From: Stenocarpella maydis
Lineage: Eukaryota > Ascomycota > Sordariomycetes > Diaporthales > Diaporthaceae
Reading direction: 5' to 3'
DNA: 64,000 nt
Assembly: GCA_002270565.1 (NCBI GenBank)
Contig: NQMI01000007.1
Coordinates: 124,001-188,000 of the forward strand
The first letter of the stretch is position 1; the number at the start of each line of letters is the position of its first letter. Of the stretch, positions 30,551 through 43,792 are shown in pieces. The notes beneath the pieces were generated by a model, which saw only the letters and a list, made by a program, of their open reading frames with translations, did no database searches and had not been told where the DNA came from. The position numbers were made by a program, and so were the translations under genes.

Positions 30551-32819
30551 AACAGTACAACCTCCTATATAGCGAAATACAACAACCACCACAACCCACG
30601 ATCGTATTGCAATACGTGACCCAACCAACAGTGAGAAAATAATGTTATTGATAGTGCCTATTATAGCAAATAGTGCGACCCCGCATCTGTGCGAAATTGG
30701 CGGATTGCATTTTGTCCAGGACGCGTCGCCCACGACACGGAGCAATAATCTGTTTTCATCCTGCCCACAGCATGAAATGCAACTATCATCAACTCTGGTT
30801 CAAAACTAGCAGCACAACAGCCCCTACATGACATGGACTCCATCGACCCAACTAAGCTGTTCGTAATGCTCGCCCTCGCCTGCAACTCGAAGGTCCCGCC
30901 CCCAACGCCGGCGGCGCTTCAGCCCTGGGCCAAGACTGTTCAGCCTGAAATGCATTCAACGTTCTGCTCAGCCTCAAACCTACCTGCCTTAATTTCCGCT
31001 GAGCTTCTACTTGTAAAGAGTGCATACCTAGGTATACGGCTCATTCTCTAGCTATTGCGCATTCCTTCCACTGGAGAAATAGCCCGCTGCTGCTCAACAT
31101 CTAGGTCCGAGGCATGCACGTTTCAAAATTGCCTATGTACCCGACTTAGTACAGAATAGCTCTATCTCGCCGCATCTCACTATTCATCCAGGCTCCTAAC
31201 CACTAACTGATTATGGATACCTACTTACCTAGGTATGCATAAATTCTCCATTCGCGCCCCCACAGGCCGTCTCAAGTTCTAGTTACACAACTGGTCAACG
31301 CTGGTCCGTCTTCATCCGGATTCTAGTGTGCACACTTCTCTTGACTCTCCACAGACTCGAACTGGTGGTTGATATCACTAATATCCACTGCCTCACTCTG
31401 TAGTTCCATCCCGGCTAAGTTTTGGTAGGTTCTCAATCCGTTGCAACAGACCGTATATGGGCACCTTGCCGCCCCCCGTCTGAGTTTCTATTGGACATTA
31501 CCCAGTGTCTTCTAGCCTAACTCGCTGCACTCAGATCATGCATCAGCTCCTTACAAGTTTATCACGAACCATCTCAACCCAACCATCCTGTGCTGAAGTC
31601 CCTCTCACTTTTCAGATTGTTACCAACCCCTCCAGACTACCGCATCCAGCCAAGTTTTTTTTTTCTTCTTTCCCTTTCAGTTTCTCGCCACCACCGGCAA
31701 AGCTGTTGCTTACTAGATAACAACAAGTTGTGTCCGACAACTGTGCCCAACTTGCAGATTAATCTGATATACCTCCAAATCTTGTATGTTTATACTACTT
31801 GTATATCTGGGTAAGTAAAGCTTGAGAAATTGGATCCGGCGAATAGACTCTTCGGGCACATTTACGCTCGGCGTTTCTCACCTTGCCCTCAGCTGGGCAA
31901 GGCTCTAAGGTTAACGCTTAACTTGCGTACTTTAGTACGTAGTGTTCCGTCCACTGCCCCCGGACGGCAACTCATTCCTCCACCAGGGCAGACTTCCGAG
32001 GTCCCAGATACGACACTTCTAAAGTTTGAAACTGTACTCAATCTCACCAAAGCAGCTCACAGTTTGATCTCGCGATCAGATCCTCCATCCTACTGTCTGA
32101 CATAGAACAGCACCTAGTCAAGCGTTGTGTAATTCCTCGCAATCTGGATTTCACAACACATATGCACGTGGCTCACAGTTGGTCCTCTCAGTCGGATGTA
32201 TGTGTCTTGCTGGCTACTCCCACCACGACTGAACCACTGAACCTACGCCCACACCAGTATCGCCATCACAACACCATTGCCATCATATCAGCATCGCCAT
32301 CAAGCAGCACGAGCAAGCAGATCTGGGAAGCCTCAATTAGGCCGCCGCAACCTCTCTGGCTGCGGCGTATTACGGAAGACCTGGTACTAGCGGACTGTAC
32401 TTTTGCTGCCCGTCATGGCTCCGTGTCGGCCCCGCTGCGCCCCGGTCGCATTCCAATCTCAAACAGTTCCGAATCTCGCAGCCCGGCACGTTGGACCCGT
32501 AAAACCCGGGATCCTCACGGTCGAGAGGGAGACACAAACAAGCAAGTCAATGTTTCCTCACGGCAGATCAGCAACACAAATAAGCAGAGGCCAGCCTTGA
32601 GCTGTGCCAAACAAGCAAGAGCCCCATCGCTCCTTCCCAGACCAGCTTCACCTACCCACGCCCATATCCTGCCTTCCCAATACCTTCCCAAATACCTTCC
32701 CAGCGATACCTATGCCTTGATACCCATCTCCTTGCGACCGTATCCCCCTGATACTCACCTCCCTACTGCCTACCTCTCTTGATACCTGCCTTCCCCAATA
32801 CCTTACCTGGTACCTTTGC

Positions 32820-33300
32820 AGTAGGTTTACAGAAGAGGTCTCTCTGGCTTAAGAGGTCCCTCTGGCTTACGTACTACCTAAGTAGGTTCTCCGCTGGCAG
32901 CTACCTTCCCTGCTTATCTACCAGGGTAGGTAGGTGCTGAGAACCTCCAGGAGGACTTTGCTTCCCCTGATACCTTTCCTTTTGCTAACCCTCAAAAGAG
33001 CTCTCTCTGGGTTACGCACCACCTCCCCCGGTACCTTCCCTCTGCTACCTTTGATGGGGGCTCTGCCTTAACCAGCTGCCCAACCACCTTCTCGACTCCT
33101 TACTCTCGGAAAGGCGCTCTCTGGCTTCCACAATACGTCTCCCGGCACCTTCCCTCTACTACCTACCTAGGTAGGTAGGTAGTTTCCACTGGGGCTCTGC
33201 CTTAACTAGCTCTCCAACTAACCCCCAAACTACCTTCCCGACTGCCCAGGTGCTTACTCCCGACTGCTTAATCCCAGAAGAGCACTCTCTGGCTTCCACA
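32820..33300. repeat. Degenerate tandem repeat upstream of the zinc-finger gene
   Basis: Copies of a pyrimidine-rich unit of roughly 115-165 bases recur, starting near 32996, 33112 and 33277. Shared blocks include CTCTCTGGCTTCCACA, ACCTTCCCTCT and GGGGCTCTGCCTTAAC. The middle copy includes a perfect ACCTACCTAGGTAGGT palindrome. The last copy ends about 80 bases before the ATG at 33382, so the array lies in the promoter or 5' leader. Confidence 0.55.
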
Positions 33301-33381
33301 CTCCCATCCCGACGCCTTGCCTGCAGCCTCTCCTGCCAGTCTCAGCCTCGCGAATTTCCCTCCCAAACCTGCCTGGCCGAG

Positions 33382-35732
33382 ATGGATCCTTACTTTGACT
33401 ACGACTCTCAGCTTGTATGGGCTGGCAGCAGCGACCCCAACCTCGACATGTTCCTGCCGATGACGCACCTCGCCAGCCACGTCGTGATGCCCCCAGTCGG
33501 TCGCGAATTCCGATTCTACACGGCAGGCACGATGGTGAACCCTTTTGCAAACAAAGCACCAATGCAGTTCCCAACTGCACCGACCGGCACTCTTGGCTTG
33601 AACAGGGCCAATGTGAGTTCCTCTACCATGACTGCAGAACACCAACTTCCACCTCCAACCTTGTGCCCTTTGCAGCCCCATCGTGTCGGGTCGCACCCTA
33701 CTGTCACCCCTCTACCCACCCCCGTCTTTGCTTCCTTGCTTTTGCTTTTACCCGCCCTTCCCTGCATCACAGATCTCGCTGCCAAGAGCACTCTATACTT
33801 TTCTGTCGCTGGCTCGACTGCCTCCTACCTGGTTGGTAACCCCCATCCCTCGGCTGTTTGTCCCGTCTGATGATTTCGTCTGATGATCTCGTCTGATGCC
33901 CACATCTTGTCTTTCGTCCCATCTTCCCTGATTCCTTCCAAATATTACGCCCCCAAGAGGATGCAAAGCTTGACTGATACGACATGTGCAGCTTGACATG
34001 GATCCCGTGCAGAGGCCTGCAGAGCCCATGGACAAAGACGAGGACAAGACATCTTCGATCCCCTTGGTCTGCCTGCTGTGTCCAAACAAGCCGAAATTCT
34101 CAGACACCTCTCACCTCTTGACGCATATCTCCTCCAAATCTCACCTTGCAGCCCAGTTCAAGCTCCAGCACTCAGGAAAAAGCGAGGACAAACTTGCTCT
34201 TGACCAGTACAAGCTATGGAGTGACACCAATGGCGTGGATAAACTGGTCGCCAACCGCATCGCTGCCAAGGAGAAGAAGCCGAGCAAGAAGCAGCGACTC
34301 ACCACTACTGGGGTAACTGTCGAGCCCTGAAAGTTCCATGCTCAGATCAGCTGCTAACATGCGCCAGAAAAAGGCAGGGAAGAGCCTCAAGCTTGAAATT
34401 GACGACAGCCACGGTTTCAACCTGGAGAATGCTGCTCTGCGTCCTAATCCCCACGGCTGGCATCCCCATGTCCTTCGAGACAATGCCTTCGAGACCCTAT
34501 ACAGCATTCCTTCCTACAGCGACCACAGCGCCTATCCCTTGCCCGACTCGCCTCTGAGCTCAGCGTATATCAAGAAGGAGTCTTCACGGTCAGGCACAGA
34601 CACCGCTAATGCCAGCTTTTTCACCGAAGCGGCTGAGGTTGACGATGGTGACGACGCCTCAAAGCTCAAGGGAACAATTTATCCAGGAATGGGCCTTTTT
34701 GACGCCGCTACTCCACTCCAAAAGCGCAAACGCAACCAGAAAAAGCATGCATCCGTTGTACGGAACATGGAGTTGACATCTGCTTTAATCGGCCGGAACG
34801 AGGAGGTCTGGGACTTTACCATGTCCGAGGTGACTAGGACCAGAGATGTCTACGCCAGCCCGTCCGTTGACGGCAGCCCTGTTCGTATCCCGACCCCTCC
34901 TCCCTTTCCTTTCTTTATAGAGGCTAATCGAGCGCGGTCTTATGATTCAAAGGACGAGGTTCCCTCTACCACGAGGAAGCGACGTTCCCGCCGTCCCGCT
35001 GTGGCAAGCAGCGGTCCCCGTCGCCAGACCAGAGCAGTCACTCGTGCTGCTAACAACGCTAAGAACGCGAAGGTTGGCAAACGCCGGTCAGCCCGTCAGG
35101 CTAAGAAGCTTATCAAGCATGAGGAAGATGAGCTGGACTCCGAGGGTGACGCTGGTCACCATCTGGATGATGAGGAGGAGGAACACGATGCCCCTGCACG
35201 AGACGACGTCTTCCAGGAGCACCGTCAGGTCAGGCAGGGTGGGTCCAGATCCAGTCAGGTCGCTCTGGTCAATTCATTGTCCCCAGGACTAACAGTAATA
35301 TTATATTTAGAAGCACCTGCACCCGCTCCCGGCAACCGATTCGACTTTCCCTACAGAAACGCCATGAACGCTCTTCCTTCGAACACGCCCTTGATGTCGG
35401 CGTCCTCGCTCTTTCCCCGGTCGAGCCAGAACTTCTTCCCCGGCTTCGGTATGCAGGAGAACGACAGCACGGCCTTTTCCATGCACCAGCCAGGTCCTAT
35501 GCATGGCTACTTCCATCAGAACCGTCATACTATGCAGGCGAGCACCGGCGGTTTCAACCCTCTCTATCTGCAGCGCCAAGAGACTTACCCTTTTCTCTAC
35601 AGTGGCCACTCTTTTGAGGCATCCAAGCCTCCCACTCCGGCTTTTCAAACCATGAACGCCGCTGATTTCGCCGGCATGGACCCCACTCCTTTCCAGCCTG
35701 GCCAGCACCAGCACGAAGACTTCGACGTGTGA
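33382..35732 (+). CDS. C2H2-type zinc-finger nuclear protein of unknown role
   Basis: Four exons, 33382-33612, 33992-34312, 34368-35238 and 35311-35732, encode 614 residues. A single fungal-type finger is visible, with C104 and C107 in VCLLCPNK and H122 and H128 in LLTHISSKSH, followed by a basic KEKKPSKKQR run. Farther on there is a strongly basic segment (RKRRSRRP, GKRRSARQAKK), probably a nuclear localisation signal, then an acidic stretch (DDEEEEHD) and a low-complexity Pro/Gln/Met-rich C-terminus. These suggest a nuclear, perhaps DNA- or RNA-associated, regulator; I cannot name a target. The first intron is unusually long (379 nt). The last intron (72 nt) is in frame and stop-free, and its exact donor is uncertain (35223 is an alternative). 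Confidence 0.72.
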
Positions 35733-36358
35733 TGGTAAGGCCCACCCAGCCTCCTCACATCCAACTTTGAGCTGGACCCACTGAGTCTGGTCCATCACAG
35801 CGGCATCTGGATTAGTGCCGTATGGAATGCAGGCTCATGGCTCATGGTGCCCGTGATTTGATTTCGAGAAGCTCATAGCGATTTTCGGAACACACCAGCA
35901 TCACACCTTGGGTCTAGGTAGAGCTTCTGGGCTTATCCGAGATACTTTGATCGAGGATTGAGCCCAGTCTGCTCTTTTGTTTTAACTAGCGAGCCCCAAC
36001 CCGGCTTTTTTTTTTTTTTGGGACGTCAAAATCGGGGTTCCGGGATTAGAACTGGCGTTTTAGGCTGGGTAGTGCATAGTGGCGATTCTATGGGAGATCA
36101 ATTTGGAGGTCTCCACCAGGCACTTCTATACTTCGTCTGGACCAGGGCTTTGCGCTGGTACTTTGTGGGCATTTTCTCTTAGATTTGGTGGTTGGCGGCT
36201 GTATTTGCCGGCGGTCGGTGGGCTGTAGAATAGCGACTTGCTCTCAAAATAGAAACTTGCGTTGCTTTTACTATCTGGCTCAGATACTTGCCAGTGGAAC
36301 ATACCTTGAAAAACGATAGTTTGCTAAAGCTTTCGGCTACCTTTGGCTGTTCGAGGCC
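35733..36358. other. Convergent intergenic region, no gene seen
   Basis: 3' flanks of the zinc-finger gene and MSH3. A T-run of about 14 bases at 36007-36020 may mark a transcript end. Confidence 0.5.
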
Positions 36359-39300
36359 CTATAGCTGTTCTATGCCCGAGATCAGCTGCTCGAGGACCTG
36401 GTCGTTCCCGTCTCCACCCAGCACATCATGCATCAGAGACACAGCACCGCGCAGCCTTCTCATCCTGATCTCATCCTCCAAATCCCGCGACTTCTTGGCC
36501 GCCACCTCTAAAACCTTCCGTGGGATCCTGGCGAGCCTCGCCACGTTAAGCCCATAGGACCGGTGCGCAACGCCCTCTGCAACCTCGTACAGGAATGTGA
36601 TGTCTTCGTCAGCATCCGGGCCGTCGTCAGCACCGCTGTCAGACCCCTGGCCGCCCTCGCCCTCGGTGGTGGCAGCAGCAGGCCTGGTGGCGGTGAAGCG
36701 CATGTGGACGTTCCTGACCAGCCCCCCCATGCCCTCGGAGATCTTGGCGAGGTTCTGGTAGTGCGTGATGAAGAGAGTGAGGCACCGTGTCTCGCGGACG
36801 ACGTGGTCGAGCACGGCGTGCGCGATGGCGGCGCCGTCATGGGTAGACGTGCCGCGGCCCAGCTCGTCGAGGACCACCAGGCTCCGGGACGTGGCGGAGC
36901 GCAGGATCGAGGCCGTCTCCGAGACCTCGACCATGAAGGTGCTCTCGCCCGCGAAGAGGTTGTCGCGGGCGCCCATGCGCGTGTGGATGCTGTCCATGAG
37001 GGTGAGGGACATGGACCCGGCGGGGACGAAGCTGCCGACCTGGGCGAGAAGGACGAGCAGGGCGACAGCGCGGACAAAGGAGGACTTGCCGCCCATGTTG
37101 GGGCCCGTGATTAGGTGGGCGAGGGGCGAAGGACTGGAGAGGGATGTTGTGAAGGGGATGTACCCGTTGGGGAGGGTGTGCTCTGCGATCGGGTGGCGGC
37201 CCTCGGTAATGGAGACGGTCGGAGGGGTAGAGGCGGGGAGGAAGGTAGGCTTGGCGTAGCCCGGGAGGGATGCTACTTTTGAGAGGGAGAAGAGGCAATC
37301 GATCGTGGCTAGCGCGGAGACGGCATCGCGGAGGGGCTGGTATTGGGCGCCGATGGAGGAGAGTAACGACTTGAAGGCCTCATCGCATGCGGCTGCCAGC
37401 GACTCCTTGTGCTGATCCCGTTCGCTAATCATGCGGACAACATCGGGCGTGTGAAAGCGTGATACCTTCTTCGTGCCGCTGATCTTTATCCACGAGGCGG
37501 GCACCTTCTTCAGCTCGGTGTTCGCAACCTCAATCAGATAGTCGATCCCAGCAACGGTGGCATAGGACACTGGTGTCTTCTTCCCCAGCTTAGCAGCGGC
37601 CTCTGACCGGTGTGCATCCAGCTCTTGCTCCACGGCAGCGATGCCGAGCTTGTGTTCTGTGATGGCGTCCGTCTCCTCTGTCTCAAGGAACAAGTTGTAC
37701 TTGTCGTCAGCCCTGGCTGCTGCAGGGTTGATCTTCTCCAAAAATGAGACCACAACCTCGCCGATTTGTGGTATCGAACAGACGGCTTCTCTGAGCAGGG
37801 TGGATTTGAAGCCGGTATCCTCTGGCGTCTTGATTTTGGACTTGGGGTATTCCATAGATATCTTCTGCAGGATCTGCAGGGTGTTCAAGAGCTCCGGCCG
37901 GGAGCACTTGTTGTAGTAGACACGAATGAGACTTCTCTCAAGGTCCGTTTTGATGTTCTTTAGGAGGCCCTCGAGCTTGTCGACCCTCCAGTCGGACTGG
38001 TTCTCACGCAGCTCCTCGACGGCTGCGACTCTCTCCTCGAGTTTCTCCTTGTCAAGAAGAGGCCGACCAATCCACTTGCGCAAAAGCCTTTGCCCAAATC
38101 TTGTATGCGTCTTGTCAATGGCCCACAGGAGACTGCCTTTGTCCGAGTGGTCGGTCTGATTTCTGTAGACTTCCAAGCTTTCGAGCGTGGTTCCGTTGAT
38201 GAGCATGTGCGTCCGCGTCGAGAAGGACGTGAAATATTTCGTCAAGTCGAAAATGTGCTCCAGCCCGTACTCGGTCAAATGGTTGATCATTGCTGATAGG
38301 CATATGGTAACAGCTTCGGGCAGCTTCAAGACCTTTTCTAATAGAGCTGAGGCCCGCTCGTCGCTGTCCTTCAGCTTCCCAACATAGAACTGCGTCACAT
38401 GCGAATATGCCTCAGCAGCCATGGTTTTGCCCTTTGGTACCCGCTCGACGCGGCTTCGATCTCCGAAAACATTGGTACTGCTGCCAGAAAGGTGTTGAAT
38501 GAGCTTGTCGCTGGCCTTGGTTAGGTCCCCGACGATAAGGAACTCGCATGGCGAAATGTGCAAAAGACGAGTCTCGATCTCGCGGCGCATGAAGCCATCC
38601 TCAAATGTGTCGTAGGTGATATCTCCTGTTGCTGGCTGGACGGCAAGTATTCCCACTTCCACTTTCTCGTCCGTACCGGAGCCTTTGGCTTTGGACTCTG
38701 TGATACAGAGCAAGTAACCGCCGGCTGGAGCGCCGCTGCCCTCTCTGTCCAATGATTGGTCGAGCTCTCCCAGCTCGTCGACATAGGTTCCCTTTGTGTA
38801 TACATTCGTCAACTTGCGGACGAAGGGCGCGTTGCGATTGTCTCCGGCCTTCTTCAGGGCTGCCGTCTCAATCTGGCGCACAACGCCGACCTTGTGGCCT
38901 GCTGCTACTAGACGCTTCACGTGGACTGGCAGCCGATGTACTGGAATGCTCGCAGAGGCGAATCGGTCTATATGAGCTTCCGAGGGATCTAATAGTCAGT
39001 TAGTCAGCTGTGCTGGCATCAACAGTGCATGTCAGATACTTACGCTCGTCGTACCGGAACTTCCCTGGAATGCAGACTATGCTGAGTTCCTTTGCGGCAA
39101 TGCGAGCATCTTCACCAAAGAACCTGAATTTGTAGCCGACCTCTACAATGAGGACGGTATCCATGTGCTTCCGTTTGATGTCCAGAAACTGAATCTCCAT
39201 CGGCGTGAGCTTACCGGCCTTGGCGCCCTTCTTCTTGGATGATTTGGCCGGCCGAGCTGCCTCATCTTCCTCTGGGTCATCACCGCCTTCCGCATCTTCA

Positions 39301-39833
39301 TCCGGAGCAGCCGCGTCATTGTCTACTTGGAAATTCCGGCGCTTGATCATGGCCATACTGTCTGGGTGCCCGAGCTTCGTCACGAATTTCTTGTGCAACT
39401 CCTCCTTCCGCCGCTGGGAAGCCGCGTCGTCGTCCTGCGCTCCGCCTTCGCCATTGCTTGGTCGCGACTCATCATAAATGTAGCGTCCTGTTCGCGCAGT
39501 AGCGTTGGCGGCAGCAGAGGGCGGCTCGGGCCTGGGCGAGGGGGGTTTGTGGAAGAAGGTGCTCTGCTCTGGAGCCTGATCTTTTGGCTTCGCACGTTTC
39601 GAGGAGGGCTCTCCAGGTGAGTCATTTCCTCGGCCTGCGTCTTCTTGGAGGGGTCGCTTGCGAGTTGGTGGGCTGCTGTCGGCTGCGTCGCGCCGGGGTG
39701 GCGTCCCTTGGTGCTGCTCCTCGGACTGGCGATTCCTCTGGATGGTCTGCGAGAGGCCATTGACAGTCTTTGGGGTGAAGAAGCTGGTCAGGGAGGCCTG
39801 CCGCTTCTCGGGATTCTTGGATGGGCCCGCCAT
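36359..39833 (-). CDS. MSH3: DNA mismatch repair protein MSH3
   Basis: Exons 39833-39044 and 38988-36359, split by a 55-nt intron, encode 1139 residues. Near the N-terminus Q12-xx-L-xx-FF19 is a PCNA-interacting (PIP) box. A disordered charged stretch precedes the mismatch-binding domain (Mut[21 protein letters not shown]), which the intron interrupts just after GKFRYDE. Connector, lever and clamp domains follow. The ATPase has Walker [10 protein letters not shown] near residue 895 and Walker [16 protein letters not shown] near 970. Length and order match Msh3, which pairs with Msh2 as MutSbeta to recognise insertion/deletion loops; the PIP-box and GKFRYDE context argue against MSH6. Nuclear housekeeping gene. 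Start is the first ATG giving the PIP box. Confidence 0.94.
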
Positions 39834-42074
39834 GATTGCCAGATCCTGAATGCCACTGGCTGGCGACGCTGGCGGCGCTGACTCTGTCGCGTGCGAGGTG
39901 CTTAACGCGTGCAGTAGCTTTAGAAGACGCGTCTCGTTATCTCAGGCGGGAGGGAAGAGCAATCTCTGAAGCTGGGATAAACGTGGACATGGTCCGTGCA
40001 GCCTTGCCCCGGCCCAGCTCCGCCCCAGCTTCCCCAGCCTCGCCCAGCCCAATTCCAGCGTGGGATCGGCGACACTTTATTTTGACTTCGCCCATTTGTG
40101 TCGACTACACGGAAACCTCTGCCCCCGAACTGATGGGAGACAATTCGCTGACCCAAACCTTGTCCCGCGCATTTCATTTCGACGTTCTGTATTCAAATGG
40201 ATCGGTGCTAGTATGCCAGCATTGCAGCGACAGGATCATGTGCCTCAATTGGTTCTCGCGAAGTCTTCCTGGGCGGTCAGCAGCAGCTGTGGTTATGTAT
40301 CAATTCGCCGCGACTCAGCCCATCAGCCCTGTCTGATGAGGCCATTTACAACTCCTCACAATCCCGGTGGAGCTCTCTCCAATGCACGAGTCGGACCACG
40401 GGCCCGTCTGTGTACATGATAGCTGCCTGAGGTACTTGCTCTGTTCTCTATCCCCAACCGTCCATGTAATACATTTGGAACCTGTGGGGGTCCACCTCAC
40501 CTCTAATCCCCGTGGCGGACTCTGGCTGCTGACTGTTGGCCGTTGGATACTCGCTGGGCTTCTTGTCGGCCGCGGAGACCTGGCTCATCAGCTTCGTCCG
40601 GGTGTTCGGTGATCCTAGTGTATTCTTGAGGAACTTACTGCCACCACCACATGGACAATCCTCACCGTCGTGCCGTGTTGGCGCTGTCCCGCCAGCCGCC
40701 TGAATCTCGAGCTCGCCAAGAACTCGGACGGCTTCGCGCCCCCTGCCCTCCCCCTGGCACCACATGACATCCCTGGGACTGGGGGCCGGGCCTGCATTCA
40801 GGCTAAATGGGACGGCGGAAGAATTGCGGGAATGCGTCTTGGCCGGGCTAGAGCACCGCAGCGCCTCGCGATGCTCGAGATCCCAATCCAAACTTCAACT
40901 TCTTCGCCGCAAGCGCGCTCCATTTCTCTTCACTAGCGGCCGTCAGCTGCTTTCTTCCGGGAGCTCAGAACAAGCCTCAAATCCTGCCATCTCTAGGCAC
41001 GAACAAACACCCTTCAACGAGCTCGTGGCTTGGGATCATGACCGTCTTTCCATTCAGCTATGACGGGTACATCTCGTAACCTCTGCGGGGTGAAGGAGTG
41101 CCTCGCTCTGCTCAGGCGAGCCGACTTTCCGGTAGGAATCCCGACCAGGCCGCCACACCACCAACAGAATCCTCGGAGCTTCAATTCCTACATACTGAGC
41201 CTTGCCTCCTCGAAGGACCCCTACTTGCATCGGCCGGAATTTAACACGCGACCTGCAGACATGTCGGCCAGCCACCATCAAGTTGAAACATATCGCATAA
41301 TAGTGTACAGTGCCGCTCCTCGTCTCTTCCGGCTGGACGAATTCGGCCGAGTACAGTTGCATTCCAGACACGTGTTGAGTGACTTTCTACGAGTTCGTAG
41401 ATTCGGCTTCTCTCGACGTACAATGTCTGGCAGCACATCCCCGGTCTCTCTTTCCTTTTGCATGCCAGGCTTTCTTGGGACGACGTTTCTTCATCTGACA
41501 TGCTTGATCCCAGCTGCAAGGTCATGCGCGTTCATGTGGGTACCTGTCCTCCACGTCCCTGGTGGCCGGCCATCCAGCCAGCCAGTTCAAGCTGTCCAAG
41601 TCCACAGCTTCCCCATGGGCAACAAATGGGCATCCCCGGATTCCCCTTACCCTTGGAGGGACAATGCCTGTCGATCACCTCACACTAGCTGGATGCAGCC
41701 AAGCATCCTGGTTCTCGAAGCCAGAGTAGACAGGCCCACATTTCCATTTATCCAGCTTCTACCGGTGAGTATGACCCCAGTCCATGTCGCCACCTCTGAG
41801 CCGTCTCGCCTAGAATTTATGCAGAGTATCCGGTCCGCTTGCCCGTGCGTGTCTTGAGCTTAAACATGCTCTGAGCTTGCTGGTAGGATATAATGCAGTT
41901 ATATATTCCTGACCCACTCCCCTTTTTGCCTCACATAGGCTCCTCGTCTATCAGTCAACTCCTCTTGGCCATACGGAACTGGGCACAACACGCCGTGGCT
42001 GCTCAGGAGTCCTGTATTATCCAGTCTTTGAGAGCCTCGTCTAACACATTGCCTTGAGCTTCCGAGGCGTCAGT
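39834..42074. other. 2.2-kb divergent intergenic region, no supported gene
   Basis: It lies between MSH3 (minus) and the sugar transporter (plus). The longest frame (41060-41857, 265 codons) has no domain, signal peptide or hydrophobic pattern and is overlapped by frames on the other strand, so it is not called. Confidence 0.5.
41899..41907 (+). promoter_or_regulatory. Probable TATA box of the MFS transporter gene
   Basis: TTATATATT lies about 170 bases before the ATG at 42075. Position and sequence fit a core promoter, with a leader of about 140 bases. No experimental support. Confidence 0.35.
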
Positions 42075-43792
42075 ATGGGCATGTTCAAGAGATCGGCGCC
42101 GAACAAGGAGGCAACAATTGTTGCCCAGGAGGAGGCTCCTAAGTTCGAGCATGTCAACTGGATGCAGGACCCTGGCCTGAGGAAACTTTACTGGCACGCC
42201 TTTGTCTTGTGTATCGCTTCCGCTACGACTGGCTACGATGGCATGTTCTTCAACAGTGTTCAGAACTTCGAAACGTGGAAAGATGTAAGCTTGTCTGCTT
42301 TGTCTCCCATCTCACGCGAGGCCCTCACTAACAGAGGAGTAGCATTTCGGTAACCCACAAGGCTCAATGCTTGGCCTGCTCGGTGCCATCTATCAGATCG
42401 GCAGTGTCGCCTCTATTGCTATCGTACCGTGGTTCGCCGACCATCTCGGCCGAAAGGTGCCTATCATCATTGGCTGTGTGATCATGATCGTGGGGGCTGT
42501 CATGCAAGGTGCCGGCAATACTCTGGGAGTCTTTATCGGAGGCCGTTTCCTCATGGGTTTTGGCAACTCTTTCTCGCAGCTGTCGTCTCCCACGCTCCTC
42601 ACAGAGATCTGCCACCCGCAGCACAGAGCCCGTCTGACAACGGTTTACAACTGTCTCTGGAACGTCGGTGCCCTGTTTGTCTCGTGGCTCTCATTCGGCA
42701 CAAACTACCTCGGCACTGAGTGGTCGTGGAGAATCCCGGCCCTACTCCAGGCTTTCCCTTCGGCAATCCAGCTCGCCTTCATCTGGTGGGTTCCCGAATC
42801 GCCGCGTTACCTGATTGCAAAGGACAAGCACGACCAAGCTCTGGAGATCCTCGGGCGGTATCACGCCAACGGAAATATCAACCACCCAACTGTTCAGTTT
42901 GAGTACCGCGAGATCAGGGAGACCATCGCTCTCGAGTTAGAGGCCAAGAAGCAGAGCAGCTATGCCGACTTCCTCAGGACCAAGGGCAACCGCTACAGGT
43001 TGGCCGTTCTCATCTCTCTCGGTATCTTCTCGCAGTGGTCCGGCAACGCCATCATCTCCAACTACTCGAGCAAGCTCTACGACTCGGCCGGCATCACGGA
43101 CTCGACGGCCAAGCTCGGCCTCTCGGCGGGCCAGACCACGCTCGCCCTCATCGTCTCCATCACCATGGCCATGTTCGTCGACAAGCTCGGCCGTCGCCCG
43201 ACCTTCCTCACCTCCACCGGCGGCATGCTGGTCACCTTCATCTGCTGGACGCTGAGCACCGGCCTGTACGAGGACCATGGCGCCGAGGGCGGCAGATACG
43301 CCATGATCTTCTTCATCTGGATCTTCGGCATCTTCTACTCCCTCGCCTGGTCGGGCCTGCTCGTCGGCTACGCCATCGAGGTCCTGCCGTACAACCTGCG
43401 TGCCAAGGGTCTAATGCTCATGAACCTCTCGGTTCAGGTCGCCCTGACCCTCAACACGTACGCCAACCCCCTCGGCTTCGACGCGTTTGAGCCGCACACG
43501 TGGAAGCTGTACCTCATCTACACCGTAAGTCATGCCCGCTCTGACAGCCCTGCCAGCCCATCCATCGGGACCGCGGCCGCTAACCGTTTTATTCTTTTGC
43601 TCACAGTGCTGGATCGCCCTCGAGTTCGTCTTCGTCTACGTCATGTACGTCGAGACCAAGGGCCCCACCCTCGAGGAGCTCGCCAAGATCATCGACGGCG
43701 ACAGCGCCAATGTTGCCAAGCTCGACCTCCACCAGGTCGAGAAGGAGGCTCAGATCGAGTCCCACGAGGAACACTTCACGGGCAAGGCCTAA
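42075..43792 (+). CDS. MFS sugar transporter
   Basis: Exons 42075-42284, 42343-43524 and 43607-43792 (introns of 58 and 82 nt, all phase 0) encode 525 residues with about 12 membrane helices. Sugar-porter signatures are present: GYDGMFFNSVQ in helix 1, DHLGRK between helices 2 and 3, GRFLMGFGNSF, PESPRYLIAKDK before the central loop, DKLGRRP in the second half, and VETKGPTLEEL after helix 12. The overall pattern is closest to fungal lactose/hexose-permease-like proteins (proton symporters of the plasma membrane), but the sugar cannot be assigned. The open frame runs upstream to a TTG; the ATG at 42075 is taken as start, with an ATG two codons later as alternative. Confidence 0.92.

Larger units (their letters stand above)
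28937..33381. other. 4.4-kb divergent intergenic region
   Basis: It separates the CFEM receptor (minus) and the zinc-finger gene (plus). It contains ACCTAGGT palindromes, an AT-rich stretch near 30180-30420, a MITE-like element (30429-30550) and degenerate tandem repeats (32820-33300). Open frames such as 32162-32782 lack recognisable features. Confidence 0.5.

Noticed and set aside
41060..41857. 265-codon frame upstream of the MFS transporter
   Set aside because: No domain, signal peptide or hydrophobic pattern; overlapping frames on the other strand; likely promoter sequence.
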